This document shows, one piece after another, positions 35,152 to 45,900 of a stretch of 64,000 bases of DNA (its first letter is position 1; each line of letters starts with the position of its first letter). Under the pieces are notes generated by a model that saw only the letters and a program-made list of their open reading frames with translations, had not been told where the DNA came from and searched no databases. The stretch spans positions 66,960,176-67,024,175 of the forward strand of contig CM043969.1 in NCBI GenBank assembly GCA_014529385.2. Reading direction: 5' to 3'. The translations under genes and the position numbers were made by a program. This DNA comes from Adiantum capillus-veneris (Eukaryota > Streptophyta > Polypodiopsida > Polypodiales > Pteridaceae).

Positions 35152-35610
35152 ACTCATTAGGGAGAGAATGGGGTCTAGGAGGGCCTCTTTATTTGGCAGT
35201 TTAAGGGAGTCAGATTTTTAGTATTAAGGACAAATTTTGAATTCAAACAGGCAAAACAACTAGTTTATTTGAATTCGAATTTCCTCCCCAAAATGAAATT
35301 TAAAATCTAGCGAGCAAAACCATATCATGTAGCATATCCACGAAAAAGATCTCAACATGTAGATTATAGATCTATATCTCCGCTATAATTGGAGATCATC
35401 TATAGAAGTTATGAAAGGTCAAAAATCATAAAGTTGTCCACCCTCTTTTTGGGGGAAAAAAGTGCATCCTTTGCCCACTCTTACACCTCTCTTACACACC
35501 CACCATTCTTGCATACATGGCGTGCATCTATTTGTCAAAATGTGAATCACCTCCATAATCTCATGGAAAATAAAGAGGCCCTCCTAGACCCCATCCTCTT
35601 CCTAATGAGT
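35152..35610 (+). mobile_element. MITE-like element, copy 1
   Basis: Terminal inverted repeats of about 42 bases: ACTCATTAGGGAGAGAATGG at the left and the inverse of ACTCATTAGGAAGAGGATGG at the right. The element is 459 bases with no coding capacity. It sits in the P2 coiled-coil region between VQIEVANTQ and the preceding coil. A clear target-site duplication was not found. The superfamily is unknown. Confidence 0.65.
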
Positions 35611-35757
35611 ATTTAGAAATGCAACTCTCACCATTCTTGCACACATGGAGTGCATCTATTTGTCAAAATGTGAATCACCTCCATAATCTCATGGAAAATA
35701 TAGAGGCCCTCCTAGACCCCATCCTCTTCCTAATGAGTGTTTAGAAATGCAGCTCTC
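35501..35757. repeat. 128-bp tandem duplication of the MITE right end
   Basis: Two units (35501-35629 and 35630-35757) share CCATTCTTGC and ACCCCATCCTCTTCCTAATG. The second unit extends the element beyond its right terminus. Confidence 0.85.
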
Positions 35758-35930
35758 ATTTCTTTCAGCCACCTTTCCTACTATTCCATGGCCATGGAGA
35801 AGTTCTCTAGGATGCTAGACATCTTTGATAGATCTTGTTGTTAGCTCTCATTCTTTTCCTACAAAACCTTGATATTTGCTTGAGATTTATCATGTGAATT
35901 GTTGAAATTTTCATTGAAAGCATTTGTGAC

Positions 35931-36088
35931 ATCTAGTCGTGTTAGAGTGTATTGGAGGGCTGTTTGTAGATCTTGAATGTGATCTAGCTTAGCATACATC
36001 TCAACTTTCATCTAGTCGTGTTAGAGTGTACCTGAGGGCTCTTTGTAGATCTTGGATGTGCTTTTGCTGAGCATACACCTCAGATTTC
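35931..36088. repeat. 79-bp tandem duplication in P2
   Basis: Two units begin ATCTAGTCGTGTTAGAGTGT at 35931 and 36010. They encode part of the coiled coil on the minus strand (HIQDLQ-A-YTLTRLD twice). Confidence 0.8.
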
Positions 36089-36354
36089 ATCTTGTCAATG
36101 ATGTGGTAGGAAAATTTGGAATAATCTATGATGCCCCTTATTGGTGCTATTGAGAGAGGTGCCAGTGTATTTCCATTTTTCCCCATCTTATTTGTTCTCA
36201 TTTGATTTTTCTTTATGTTGATTTGTGCTTTTCCCCTCTTTGTCAATGGTTTCTTAAACTTCTTCCTCTGTAGCTAATTGGTGAGAAGGTGTACTTTTTG
36301 GCAAGCTTTTCTCTACATGCTCTTTGGGAATGGGAGAGAGGACCTTGTGCTGAG

Positions 36355-36808
36355 TTCATTAGGAAGAGGATGAGGCCTCCTTATTTTCCATGAGATTATG
36401 GTGGTGATTAAAATTTTGACGAATAGGTGCATGCCATGTGTGCAAGAATGGTGGGTGTGTAAGAGAGGTGTAAGATTGGTCAAAGGATGCACTTTCCCCC
36501 CCAAAAAGGGGGGGGATAACTTTATGATTTTCAGCCTTCCATAACTCCTTACGATCTCTGATTTGAGCGGAGATTATAGATCTATAATCTACACGCCGAG
36601 CTCTTTTGGTAGATATGTTACTTGATATAGTTTTGCCCGCTAGATTTTAAATTTCATTTTGGGGGGAAAATTTGAATTCAAATAAACTATCCGTTTTGCC
36701 TGTTTGAATTCAAAAGCTCTCCTTTGGTTACTTTCTTAATACTAGAGCTTTGACTTTCTTAAACTGCCAAATAAAGAGGCCCTCCTAGACCCCATTCTCT
36801 TCCTAATG
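36355..36808 (-). mobile_element. MITE-like element, copy 2, inverted
   Basis: About 455 bases, homologous along its length to 35152-35610 in opposite orientation, with the same CATTAGGAAGAG termini. The left terminal repeat has lost a few bases. Together the two copies make a 450-base inverted repeat with a 745-base spacer. Confidence 0.65.
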
Positions 36809-37488
36809 TATAGGCTCAGTAGTGGTAGCAATCGTCCCTGACTCCTGTGGGGGTTCCCCCCAAATGGTATTCTCTCGTTGTAGGCAAGATTGTGAGTCTT
36901 CTCTTTCCTCTAGACCATAAAGGAACTCCAACCTTGCTAATAATTAGCTTCTTATTAAAAAATTGGATTTTTTTTTCAAAGCTTTCTAGGATTGGGTGGC
37001 CAAAACTCTTCAAAGTCTCCTCAAATCCCTCTTTCCCTTTCAAATGCTTCCCTTTATCTTTCTACGTGGGTAGATCATTGTGATGGCTCATCAACTTTGA
37101 CAAATGGTGGCACCCTTTCCCGCTTGTTGCTTCATTCATTCACCTTTTGTTTTCCTCATATAGCTCTTTTCTTTTTTTCATTTATCTCTAAAGGTTTGTG
37201 TGCTTCCTTAGTGGTTGCAATTGGAGCTTTTTCCATGAGAATTTCGTCCCAATCTTCATTTTTTTGAGTCTTTTTCATCTTCTCCTTTGTCCTTGGGGAT
37301 ACCTTCTTCTTTTCATCTATCTCTGAAGGTTTGTGTGCTTCCTCAGTGGTTGCAGTTGGAGCTTTTTCCATGAGAATATCTTCCCAATCTTCATTTTCTG
37401 AGTCTTCTTTATCTTCTTCTTTGTTCTTGGTTCTCGTAAGAGTGTTTAACATATAAAGTGCATGATCAATGGGCATGGGTTTCTTTTG

Positions 37489-37713
37489 TTACCATATACA
37501 TGTGGTAGTGATGTGTGTGAACACACTAGGACCGCCGGGGCATTTTTTCCCTCTTTAGGAGGTTTTCTCCCCCAAACATTGTATATACGCCCATCACTCT
37601 AGGGCTATCTATCTTTCCATTGCACACTAAATAACACACTCTTTATTGTGTGCCTTGAGCTTCCTTCGTCTTCTCCAAGGTGTGTGCGTTTCTCTGCAAC
37701 CCTAATTCCAACA
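37489..37713 (+). repeat. Copia 5' LTR
   Basis: 225 bases, TGTTACCATA to CCAACA, with ATTGTATATAC as a possible TATA region. Confidence 0.95.
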
Positions 37714-37715
37714 AT

Positions 37716-37727
37716 TGGTATCAGAGC
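37716..37727 (+). promoter_or_regulatory. Copia primer binding site
   Basis: TGGTATCAGAGC, two bases after the LTR, initiator tRNA-Met type. Confidence 0.92.
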
Positions 37728-38075
37728 AGGTTACGTCCTCCCCGGCTTAATCGCCAGCTGCTCCAGCACACGCCTGCTCACTTTCTCTGATTACAGTGAG
37801 GTTTGGCAAGCGTTCGCAAGTTGAAAAATATTTTGGGCAAGCTCGTAGAGCTTAGTCTGCTTAGATTTCTGATTCGGGCTCATTTCAGCCTTCGTTTCCA
37901 CTATAGGCAGGTCTGCATTGGCAATTTCGTCATTTTGTGCAGAATTTTTGTTAGTGCCGATTTCTGCATAACAGGTCCCTTACAGTCTTCTACGGTTTGT
38001 GCTATATAGCACGTGTTGTTCCCGCTCTGTTTCTCCTATTTTCAGGCAGTTTTCACATCAGGTGCAGCATTTACC

Positions 38076-38753
38076 ATGGCTGACAACAACACAGATGTCT
38101 GCAAGATGTTTGCTGCTAGGGTAAGGTTGGATGGGGACAATTACCCTATGTGGGCTTATATGATGCAACACGTTCTGTCAAAGGGCGTCTGGAATATTGT
38201 GCAGGGCATTGATGTACGTCCTGGTTCTGAGGATGTAGGCGATGTTGAGGATGTTGCACGTCTTGCTGTAAGGATTTCTGCTATTAGAGTTGTTTTGCCT
38301 ACGGCAGAACAAGCTCGTTGGGATGTAAAGGATGCACGGGCTCATGCATTGATTGTGTTGTCTGTGAAGCGCACCATTGTTCCTCACATCCGTTCAGCAA
38401 AATTTGCAAAACAGGCTTGGGATATTTTGGCTAGTCTTTATGCAAGTCGCAATGAGGCTGAAATTACTTTTCTACGTAAAGAGCTGGAGTCGAAGATTAT
38501 GCATGAGGAAGATGACATGGACACTTTCCTTTCTAGTGTCAAGGATATCAATGAGCAACTTATTTCTGCAGGTGAAGTCATTTTAGACAGTTCCCTTGTG
38601 CAGACTATTCTTGATGCCTTACCAAATTCTTACCAGAATTTTGCTAGTACTTGGAGACTTATGACCCAACGAAATCCTGAAGGTGTCAAGTTTGATGCAT
38701 TATGCACATTGCTGTTGCAAGAGTCATCTTCTAGAAAAAATAGGACTAGGTAG
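38076..38753 (+). pseudogene. Copia gag, first part
   Basis: The ATG at 38076 gives 225 residues of a typical copia Gag (UBN2-type) domain: LDGDNYPMWAYMMQHVLS, then AKQAWDILASLYASRN and ALPNSYQNFASTW. A stop at 38751 cuts it before the zinc knuckle, which follows in another frame at 38912. Gag forms the particle that holds the element RNA. Confidence 0.9.
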
Positions 38754-38911
38754 CGTGCAATTGAACAGGATTTTATTCTTCTCAGAGAAAGGGTGGTAAC
38801 AACAATACAACCACTTCTTATGGTTTTGCTGCGAGTGTAAAAAATTATGTTCCTAATGCTTCTGTTGGCAGTAATTCGTCTGGAAATTCTCGTGATAAGG
38901 GCAACAAGAAA

Positions 38912-39403
38912 GTGTGTTGCCATTATTGTAAAGCTAATGATCACTTGATCAAGTCGTGTCCTAAGTTGAAGGCCAAAGAGGCTAAGAAGAAAGAGGGTGG
39001 TTCAACTGCAAACGCTGGTTCCACTAGAAATGCAGCCATTGTTGAGTCTTCTGTGAAAGGAGACTGTGTTGCTGATGTTGATGCAGAATGGGCTTTTGGC
39101 GTAGAGTGCTCTTACAATCCTGTTGTCCATGATGCATCCTTGTCAGTTGCTGCAGATTCACATGTGTGGTATTTCGATAGTGGTGCTACAAAGCACATTA
39201 TCTCACATGGTGAATTGTTCACCTCTCTCGAGTCTATCCCTCATGGGAATTCAGCCACTTGTGCCAACAATGCCTCTTATCCGATTCAGGGAGTTGGAAA
39301 GATTGTGCTTACTGCTGCAAAAGGCGGTTCCTTCACACTTGTTGATGCACTTTCAAGAAGAATCTCTTATCTGTATCCGCACTTGCTAGACTTGGACTTG
39401 TAG
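38912..39403 (+). pseudogene. Copia zinc knuckle and protease
   Basis: CCHYCKANDHLIKSCPK is a CX2CX4HX4C knuckle. WYFDSGATKHI is the catalytic DSG of copia protease. A frameshift near 39355 follows; the other frame continues KKNLLSVSALARLGL, the usual end of the protease region. Confidence 0.88.
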
Positions 39404-40166
39404 TCAAATTTGTGGATGATAGATGTAGAATTCATGATCTCAGTTTTGGTGATGAAATTGTTGCATCTGGCCTTTTGTGCCGTGGGCTGTATAAGCTCAC
39501 TTTGTATGACAAGTCTTTGCAAATGCTGTTGATGATTCAAGGGCTATTTCAGATGCAAAACTTTGGCATGCACGTTTTGGTCATTTGAATTTTGCCGGTT
39601 TGCTGCATTTGTAGAAATCTGATATGGTTGCTTCTTTGCCGCCTCTTGAAGCACCCGTCAAACATGTTTGTGAAGGCTGTATTTTGGGTAAGATGCAGCG
39701 TTCTAAGTTTCCAAAGGATGGTTCAGTTCAAGCCACGTGCAGGTGGCAGCTTGTGCATAGTGATGTTTGTGGGCCCATGCAAACTCCGTCCTTGGGCAAT
39801 TACCTTTACTTCGTGACTTTCATTGATGATTACTCCAGGCATGCATGGGTATTTCCGCTTAAAGAAAAGTCCGGAGTTTTTATGTGCTTCAAACAATTTC
39901 TGGCGATGGCTGAAAATGTCTCGAAATGTACTATGGAAACCCTCCGTTCCGATCGAGGGGGGGAGTATATGTCTCATGAATTCAATGCATTTCTGGCTAG
40001 TCATGGGATAAAACACCAATGTATAGTGCCTTATACACCTCAGCAAAATGGTGTTGCTGAGAGGAAAATAGGTCACTTACGGAAATGGCACGATGTATGG
40101 TCAAAAGTCAAGCTTTACCGCATTCTTTTTGGCTTGAGGCCATCATGTGTGCCACTTATGTACTAA
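39404..40166 (+). pseudogene. Copia integrase
   Basis: The pre-integrase zinc region is LWHARFGHLNFAGLL and CEGCILGKMQRSKF. The core has VHSDVCGPM, FIDDYSRHAW, LRSDRGGEY and PYTPQQNGVAER, giving the D-D-E residues. A stop at 39613 and a frameshift near 40075 disable it. Confidence 0.9.
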
Positions 40167-40950
40167 ACAGGTGTCCTATGAAAGCTTTGCAGTCTATTAC
40201 TCCATATAAAGCATGGCATGATAGAAAGCCTTCTATTGAGCACATGCGTGTTTTTGGTTGTTTGGCATATGCTTTGGTGCCACAAACACAGCGCAGAAAA
40301 TTGGATGATAAGGCTGTCAAATGTATTTTTGTTGGTTATAGTGCTAAAAGAAAAGGTTACAGGTTGTATCATCCGCAAACAATACGTATTCTGGTTTCAC
40401 GGGATGTAGTGTTTGTGGAAGATTCTGTTCAGCCCTCGCTGTCATGTACTAGAGACAGTAATGTAAGCTCACAGGACATTTATGACACTTTGTTGCCTCT
40501 TTTCAGTGGTGGAAATACAAATGTAAGTTCCAATGAGGAAAATGTACAGCCTATGGGGGTTTCTGAAAATGTTACAGATCAGCCTATTATTGATGCAGAT
40601 GTGTACTTGATGAGGAAAGGGCTGAAAATGAGCAGGCTAGAGGTATGCCAAAATGGTTGGTGCACACTTTGCGTGACAGTAAATTGGATGCACCTTTGTC
40701 TAGTCGTACTCGTTCAGGCTCTCACCATGCATCTTATGTATCAGATTGTTATGCTTTGGCTGTGTCTAGCTTACATGATGTTGAGGAGTCTCTGTCTTTT
40801 GATGAAGCACAGAATTCAGAAATTGGATGGCTGCCATGCAATCAGAATATGATGCACTTATAGAAAATGACACATGGACTTTATGTGATTTGCCTCGTGG
40901 AAAAAAGGCCATTGGTACGAAGTGGGTTTACAAGTTGAGACGCAAGCCGG
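40085..40950 (+). pseudogene. Copia integrase C-terminus and linker to RT
   Basis: Frame 40085-40610 shows NRCPMKALQSITPYKAWHDR, RVFGCLAYALVP and KCIFVGYSAKRKGYRLY, the C-terminal copia integrase signature. The Ser-rich linker and the MAAMQSEYDALIENDTW start of RT follow after two more frameshifts. Confidence 0.88.
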
Positions 40951-42323
40951 ACGGTGAGATCAATCGCCATAAGGCTTGACTTGTTGCAAAGGGTTATGCA
41001 CAGTAAAAAGGCATAGATTATGAAGAGACTTTTGCTCCCACTTGTCGTATGACTACTGTGCATTTTCTATGTGCATTGGCAGCTCATTTTGGTTGGGATG
41101 TACATCAATCAGACATTGTTACTGCTTTCTTGAATGGTGACATACTTGGGGAAGTTTATGTAACGCAGCCTCGCGGTTTTGTCATAAAAGGGCAAGAGGA
41201 CAAAGTGTGCAGATGTAAGAAGGCTTTGTATGGGTTGAAGCAATCTCCTCATGCTTGGTATGAGAAAGCTGACACTCATTTGGTCAATCAAGGCTTTCAT
41301 AACAATCCAACAGAAAGCACATTGTATGTAAAGCGTGAGGGTAATGTACTTCTCATTGTGGTTCTTTGTGTCGATGATTAACTAATCACTGGACCAAATG
41401 AGAGACATATTGCTGAATTTAAGGCTGATTTGAATGCTACTTTCAAGATGAAAGATTTGGGGCTGTTGCATCATTACTTGGGTATACAGTTTAAGCAGTT
41501 TGATGGTGGTATTTCTTTGTGTCAGAAAAGTTACATAGAGACATTGCTATGTAAGTTTGGACTTGAGGATTGCAAACATATTGCCACTCCTATGGAAACA
41601 TGTTTGAAGTTGAGTCTACATGATGTTGGCGATCCTGCTGATGTCACTCTTTATCAAAGTGCTATTGGTTTCCTCATTGATGTATGCAACACGAGGCCGG
41701 ATATTCAGTTTGCAGTCTCACAGGTCAGCAGATTTATGCATAGCCCAGGGTCTAAGCATTGGCAGGCTGTCAAGAGGATTTTTCGCTACCTTAGTGGCAC
41801 TTTACATCTTGGCTTGTTTTATCCCAAGGGGGGATCATTGCCGCCAGACTTACATGCTTTTTCGGACTCAGATGGGGCTGGTTGTTTTGACACGCGAGTG
41901 TCCACAAGTGGTTTTTGTTTCATGCTTGCTATTTCGTGTATATCATGGTTGGGCAAGAATCAACCTACTGTGACCACTTCGAGTTGTGAGGCTGAGTACA
42001 GGGTAGTTTTCACAACTACGGTTGAGTGTGTATGGCTCAGACGCCTTGTGGCTGATTTGGGTGTTGGACAAGACACTGCCAACACTATCTACACTGACAA
42101 TCAGAGTGCATTAGCAGTTGCGAGAAACCTAGTTTTTCATGCTCGCACAAAGCACATTGAGGTGCATTACCACTATGTCAGGGAGAGGCTCTTAGCAGGA
42201 GAGATCAGCTTGGCTTATGTGCCAACAGAGGACAACCTTGCAGATTTTTTCACAAAGGCACTGTCTTGTGAGAAGCTTGAAGCTTTCCGCAAAGCTTTGG
42301 GCTTACTCCCCTTTGTGGACTGA
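40829..42323 (+). pseudogene. Copia reverse transcriptase and RNase H
   Basis: RT: GTKWVYKLRRKPDGEINRHK, then DIVTAFLNGDI and KALYGLKQSPHAWY. The catalytic box is LCVDD followed by a stop (41380). RNase H: FSDSDGAGCFDTRVSTSG, TTSSCEAEYR, TDNQSALAVARN and EDNLADFFTKAL, ending LLPFVD at 42323. Stops at 40977, 41005 and 41380 are in frame. Confidence 0.92.
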
Positions 42324-42388
42324 TTATGTCCACAGGGCATGGCACTTCCCTTTACTCATGTGCCAACTCTCGTTCACCGCATCACTCC

Positions 42389-42398
42389 AGGGGGGATT
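42389..42398 (+). promoter_or_regulatory. Copia polypurine tract
   Basis: AGGGGGGATT directly precedes the 3' LTR. Confidence 0.85.
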
Positions 42399-42617
42399 TG
42401 TCATCATATACATGTGGTAGTGATGTGTGTGAACACACTAGGACCGCCGGGGGCATTTTTTCCCTCTTTAGGAGGTTTTTCACCCCGAGCATTGTATATA
42501 TGCCCATCACTCTAGGGCTATCTATACACACTAAGTAAAACACTCTCTATTGTGTGCCTTGAGCTTCCTTCGTCTTCTCCAAGCTGTGTGCGTTTCCCTG
42601 CAACCCTAATTCCAACA
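42399..42617 (+). repeat. Copia 3' LTR
   Basis: 219 bases, TGTCATCATA to CCAACA, 6 bases shorter than the 5' LTR because of small indels. Confidence 0.95.
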
Positions 42618-42622
42618 TCTTT

Positions 42623-43251
42623 GATTTCAAAGCTATGGTGAATGCCAATGGTACTGCATGATTTAGCGTGGTGTATGCAGCCGGTCATTTAGCTGCAAAA
42701 TGGAAGTGTTTATGGTATAACATTCTAGGGTCCTTCTCATGTTTATGAATCATATCTATAAATGTTGTGACTAATGTATTCTTTGTGAGCATTCTAGTGT
42801 GCTTCTTTTATTTTGATCTCATTGGGAACCCTTCCATCGGCAACTTCAATTGCCCAAAAATGACTTCATTTATGATGTTCACTTCAATGGATTTCCCTGC
42901 ATAGTTAACTTGAGAGTCAATGATCCATGTTATTCCATCTTCTTGAATGGTGCTCAAGAGCTCATAAGATCTCTCTGAATCTACTCCACATGGTTCCATG
43001 TCATAAAATGGAATTAAGACCAATGTGCGGTTTGGCTTCCATTGTGTTTGGTGTCTGAGCAACATCATAGATTCCTTTGGGCAGCATGAGCTATAGCTCT
43101 ACTTCTTGATTCTTTGTACTCCTAAACCTACCATGAAAGATGGACACATGGTGTTCCTCCAATTGGGCTTCTCTTGCATAGTTCTTATTGGCCACTGTAA
43201 TTGATTTTCCTTCTAGTTGATACGATGGGAGTTCTTGTAGTTTTTGATTCA
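42623..43251 (-). pseudogene. Element P2 gag-like ORF, N-terminal part
   Basis: Starts MNQKLQELPSYQLEGKS at 43251, close to the P1 start region KLQDLPLYKLDPSS. It continues with EPCGVDSERSYELLSTIQ, SIEVNIINEVIFG and FTIALKSK, where the copia element has inserted. P1 has EPCGVDFQKAYELLSIIK at the same place. Stops break the frame. Upstream, 43252-43640, is probable P2 leader. Confidence 0.65.
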
Positions 43252-43639
43252 TGGTTTACTTCTTTTGAGTAGCACTTGGTGATGATTGAATTGAGCCTAT
43301 AGGTAGCACACATAATTTACAAGTCAATCATCTATGCAAAGTGTCAAACTCAATTCTACTACTTAAAGATTGTCACTAAATCCCATGCAAGCATGATACA
43401 ACTCAAAAAAATCACTTCTGGACAAAAAATTCAAAGCTCATGATTGTTATCTAAGGTTTGATTTGCATAGGGGCTAAGGGAACCATAAATAGACAAGATT
43501 TGGCTTTTGGGAAAATTTGGATAAATTGATGCCTAGTTGTAGTCATTTTTGGGTAAATTTGGCTTAGAGTGATTCCTGGTTGGAGTCATATTTTGAAAAG
43601 AAGGCTTTTGAAAGTGGCTTGCTATTAAATAGAGTTCTC

Positions 43640-43879
43640 TATGTGAGTGCGCAAATGCGGTGCGTGTGCAGAGAGTGAGAAGGAGGGGGGGGGGGGGGGG
43701 GGGGGAGAGAGAGAGAGAGAGAGAGAACACAGGATGTGGGTGGAGCAGCCTCAGGAACTAATGATGAGGAGCTCCTTATTCTCATATATAATGAAGAAAA
43801 ATGGTATCTACACACGTGGACGGGCGGGCGGACACTAGACGTCCAGGAGGACAAAATGCGAAGCTCCTTTACCCCAACA
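43640..43879 (-). repeat. 3' LTR of the minus-strand copia derivative
   Basis: On the minus strand the LTR begins TGTTGGGGTAAAGGAGC at 43879, after a purine tract (GATGGGAGAT, 43880-43889). It includes AATAAGGAG and GCTCCACCCACATC, shared with the LTR at 52202, and a G-run plus GA run at 43685-43726. The inner end is uncertain. Confidence 0.6.
43685..43726. repeat. (G)21(GA)n microsatellite
   Basis: A run of about 21 G followed by GA repeats, inside the LTR. Potential G-quadruplex former. Confidence 0.95.
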
Positions 43880-43992
43880 ATCTCCCATCGAAAGGCGATG
43901 CACTGTTAAGTGAGCCCTACTAGCTAAACTACTAGTATGTACAAGGAAAGAGGTGAGAGACTCTCTCAACCTACACCCACTAGCTCACTTTG

Positions 43993-44744
43993 TCAATCTA
44001 CACGCAGTCGTATCGGCTTTGGTGGTAGGCTAGTGTCTGTACCCATGCTAGAGCCTGCATGTAAATCCCGCAGACAACTATGTATGGTCTGCAAAGCTCC
44101 ATGAAGCGTCATGCTAGTGTCAGCCATTGTACGTCTGACAATCCCTTCTGCAAATGCTCCCATTGCAGCTGCTAGATCGGGCCTCGGCAGTAACAAGTCA
44201 AACATGAGACACCCAAACGCTGACAAAATCTGCACAAACCTGGCTGTACTTGCCTCCTCTGTGTTATCTGCTGCAATCATTGCATCATCAGAACTACCCA
44301 TCACGTATGGATGTATCAACACCGATACTAAGGAAGCTACGTCCCTCTCACCCATAGGCAAAACTATGCATCCTGATACCAACTCATCAGCCTCTAACAT
44401 GAGCATATCAAAGAACTTCATATCTGTCAGCTCTACTTGTGCCTCTAGGGAGCAGACCTGCTCTACCTCTACCTGCACAAAGTCTGACAACACCTACTGT
44501 GTCTCAATAGAGCAATGCCATTTTATCTCTATCTCTACAGAGTCTATTGGCACGTCTTGCAGAGCCAAATGCTCTGTCTCCTGAGCATGATGGCGATCAC
44601 TAGCAAAAGAACATGTCTCATCTCTTGCTCAAAGCATGCCAGTAAAAAAACCAAGACAACGCCATCTTGAACCTCAGACACATGCATAGGATATGCCATG
44701 CCGCTGCAGGCTCCTCTGGAAATCACTAGTGAACCGCAATGCAT
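43993..44744 (-). pseudogene. Unknown ORF downstream of protease in the copia derivative
   Basis: The open frame 44493-43993 (166 aa) contains LEAQVELTDMKFFDMLMLEA and GAFAEGIVRR. It lies between the protease and the LTR, where integrase and RT would be in a full copia element. The plus copy at 53600-53860 has MRDKEYFDMLMLEADEL, so it is a real part of the family and not chance. Function unknown. Confidence 0.6.
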
Positions 44745-45311
44745 CTAGAAAGACTGCTCTCTAAGCACTACCTGACAACCAAAAGCTGCCAACTGTCTCA
44801 CTGAGGTCAAGATTTTTCTCAGCTGAGGAACATAGCGTACATGTCGTAGCATGTATGATGCACCACTGGGCAAAGACAAACAAACGTCTCCTGCACCCTC
44901 TATGTCAAATGCTGAACCATCATCCAAGTGCACACATCGAAGTCTCCCACTAGAAAAAGTGCTAAACCAGTCACAATGCGGTGTGACATGGAAAGCAACA
45001 TCGCTATCTAGTAACCATTGTGGAGAAAGTGTGCTAGTTATAGACAAATCTGCAAGAGGTACACTGTATGCAAGCGTGACATCACCGTCACTAGCATAGA
45101 CTGCCAGCACTGGAACTGTCTCTCTAACATGTGTCAAAGCTATATCTGCATCTTGCATACATCTCCGTTGATGTCTCATACGTTTGAAACAACGACGCCT
45201 AATGTGCCATGTGTGACAACAATGCCAACAACGCAAGTATTGGCAAGATTTAGACCGCCGTCTCTCATGAGACGTCACTGTAGACTCAATTGTGTCACAC
45301 ATCATGTCCAT
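44745..45311 (-). pseudogene. Copia derivative: zinc region and protease
   Basis: 188-residue frame with Cys/His-rich CWHCCHTWHIRRRC (degenerate knuckle), then WLLDSDVAFHVTPHCDWF, the copia protease site with DSG changed to DSD, and LRHVRYVPQLRKILTSVRQL. Catalysis is doubtful with this change. Homologous upstream sequence runs to about 45900. Confidence 0.75.
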
Positions 45312-45900
45312 GCATACCTGTCAAAAGTGGGAGATCACTCGACCACTGTGCTAATCAAGCATAAACCAACCAGTATCTCAATAGTGAAAACCTGTAACCT
45401 GCATGTTGTAGTCTCACGCTCGGAATATGCGCCGATGTGAGAACATGAAGCAAAATCAAAGGAAACCTGTAAACCACTACGAGCATACAAAAAATGCACT
45501 CTTGCTAGAGTGGATACAAGAACACTAAACCTATGTCCAAGTGTTAAAGTGAGAGTAATTGTCAAAGTTTGAATATATTGACCACTCTACAAGATGGCAT
45601 AACACTACAAAATTTTATGGCAAGAAGACGGGGAAAAACGGACAAAGTTTCCTTTGCAAAATGAGCCAAAACTCAATGCAAACCACAAGCTAAGAAATTG
45701 CAGATAACTGCCACAGTGGGAGTCAACTCGACCATTAAACCATCAGAGAGTAAACTACAAATACGCATAAACCATGGCGAGAATCTGGGAAAAATCTGAT
45801 AGAGTTTCTCTTTAAAAATGAGCAAAAACTCAAGTACAATCTCTACCATAAACCATAACATTACTCAATGCCAATGAGTAGAAATGTCACATTAGCTCCA
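45312..45900 (-). other. 5' part of the copia derivative, no intact ORF
   Basis: Similar to 52750-53160 on the plus strand (shared ATTTAGTGTTCTTGTATCCA). Probably decayed gag or leader. Confidence 0.55.

Larger units (their letters stand above)
33725..37483 (-). pseudogene. Element P2 gag-like ORF, second and larger part
   Basis: Read from 37483 downward. It starts KKPMPIDHALYMLNTLTR, has a linker with a 45-residue tandem repeat (NEDWEDILMEKAPTATTEE twice; 37156-37476), then coiled-coil segments (IIDKMKSEVYAQQKHIQDL; MEKKIKDLKTKFNLEQ), then the conserved C-terminus HPMWRKILL and SKIFGPMIANL, ending near 33747. Two MITE-like elements and many stops break it. The order of blocks matches P1, which supports a shared ancestral protein. 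No pol domain is seen. Confidence 0.65.
37489..42617 (+). mobile_element. Complete but inactive Ty1/copia element, nested in P2
   Basis: LTRs at 37489-37713 and 42399-42617, both TG to CA. A perfect 5-bp duplication TCTTT flanks it (37484-37488 and 42618-42622). PBS and PPT are present. Removing the element joins FTIALKSK to KPMPIDHALYM of P2 in frame. By eye the LTRs differ by about a dozen substitutions and one short indel, so insertion is not recent. Confidence 0.96.

Noticed and set aside
44111-45440. Plus-strand ORFs of 157 and 140 codons
   Set aside because: Antisense shadows of the minus-strand copia derivative, whose protease motif and second copy support the other strand.
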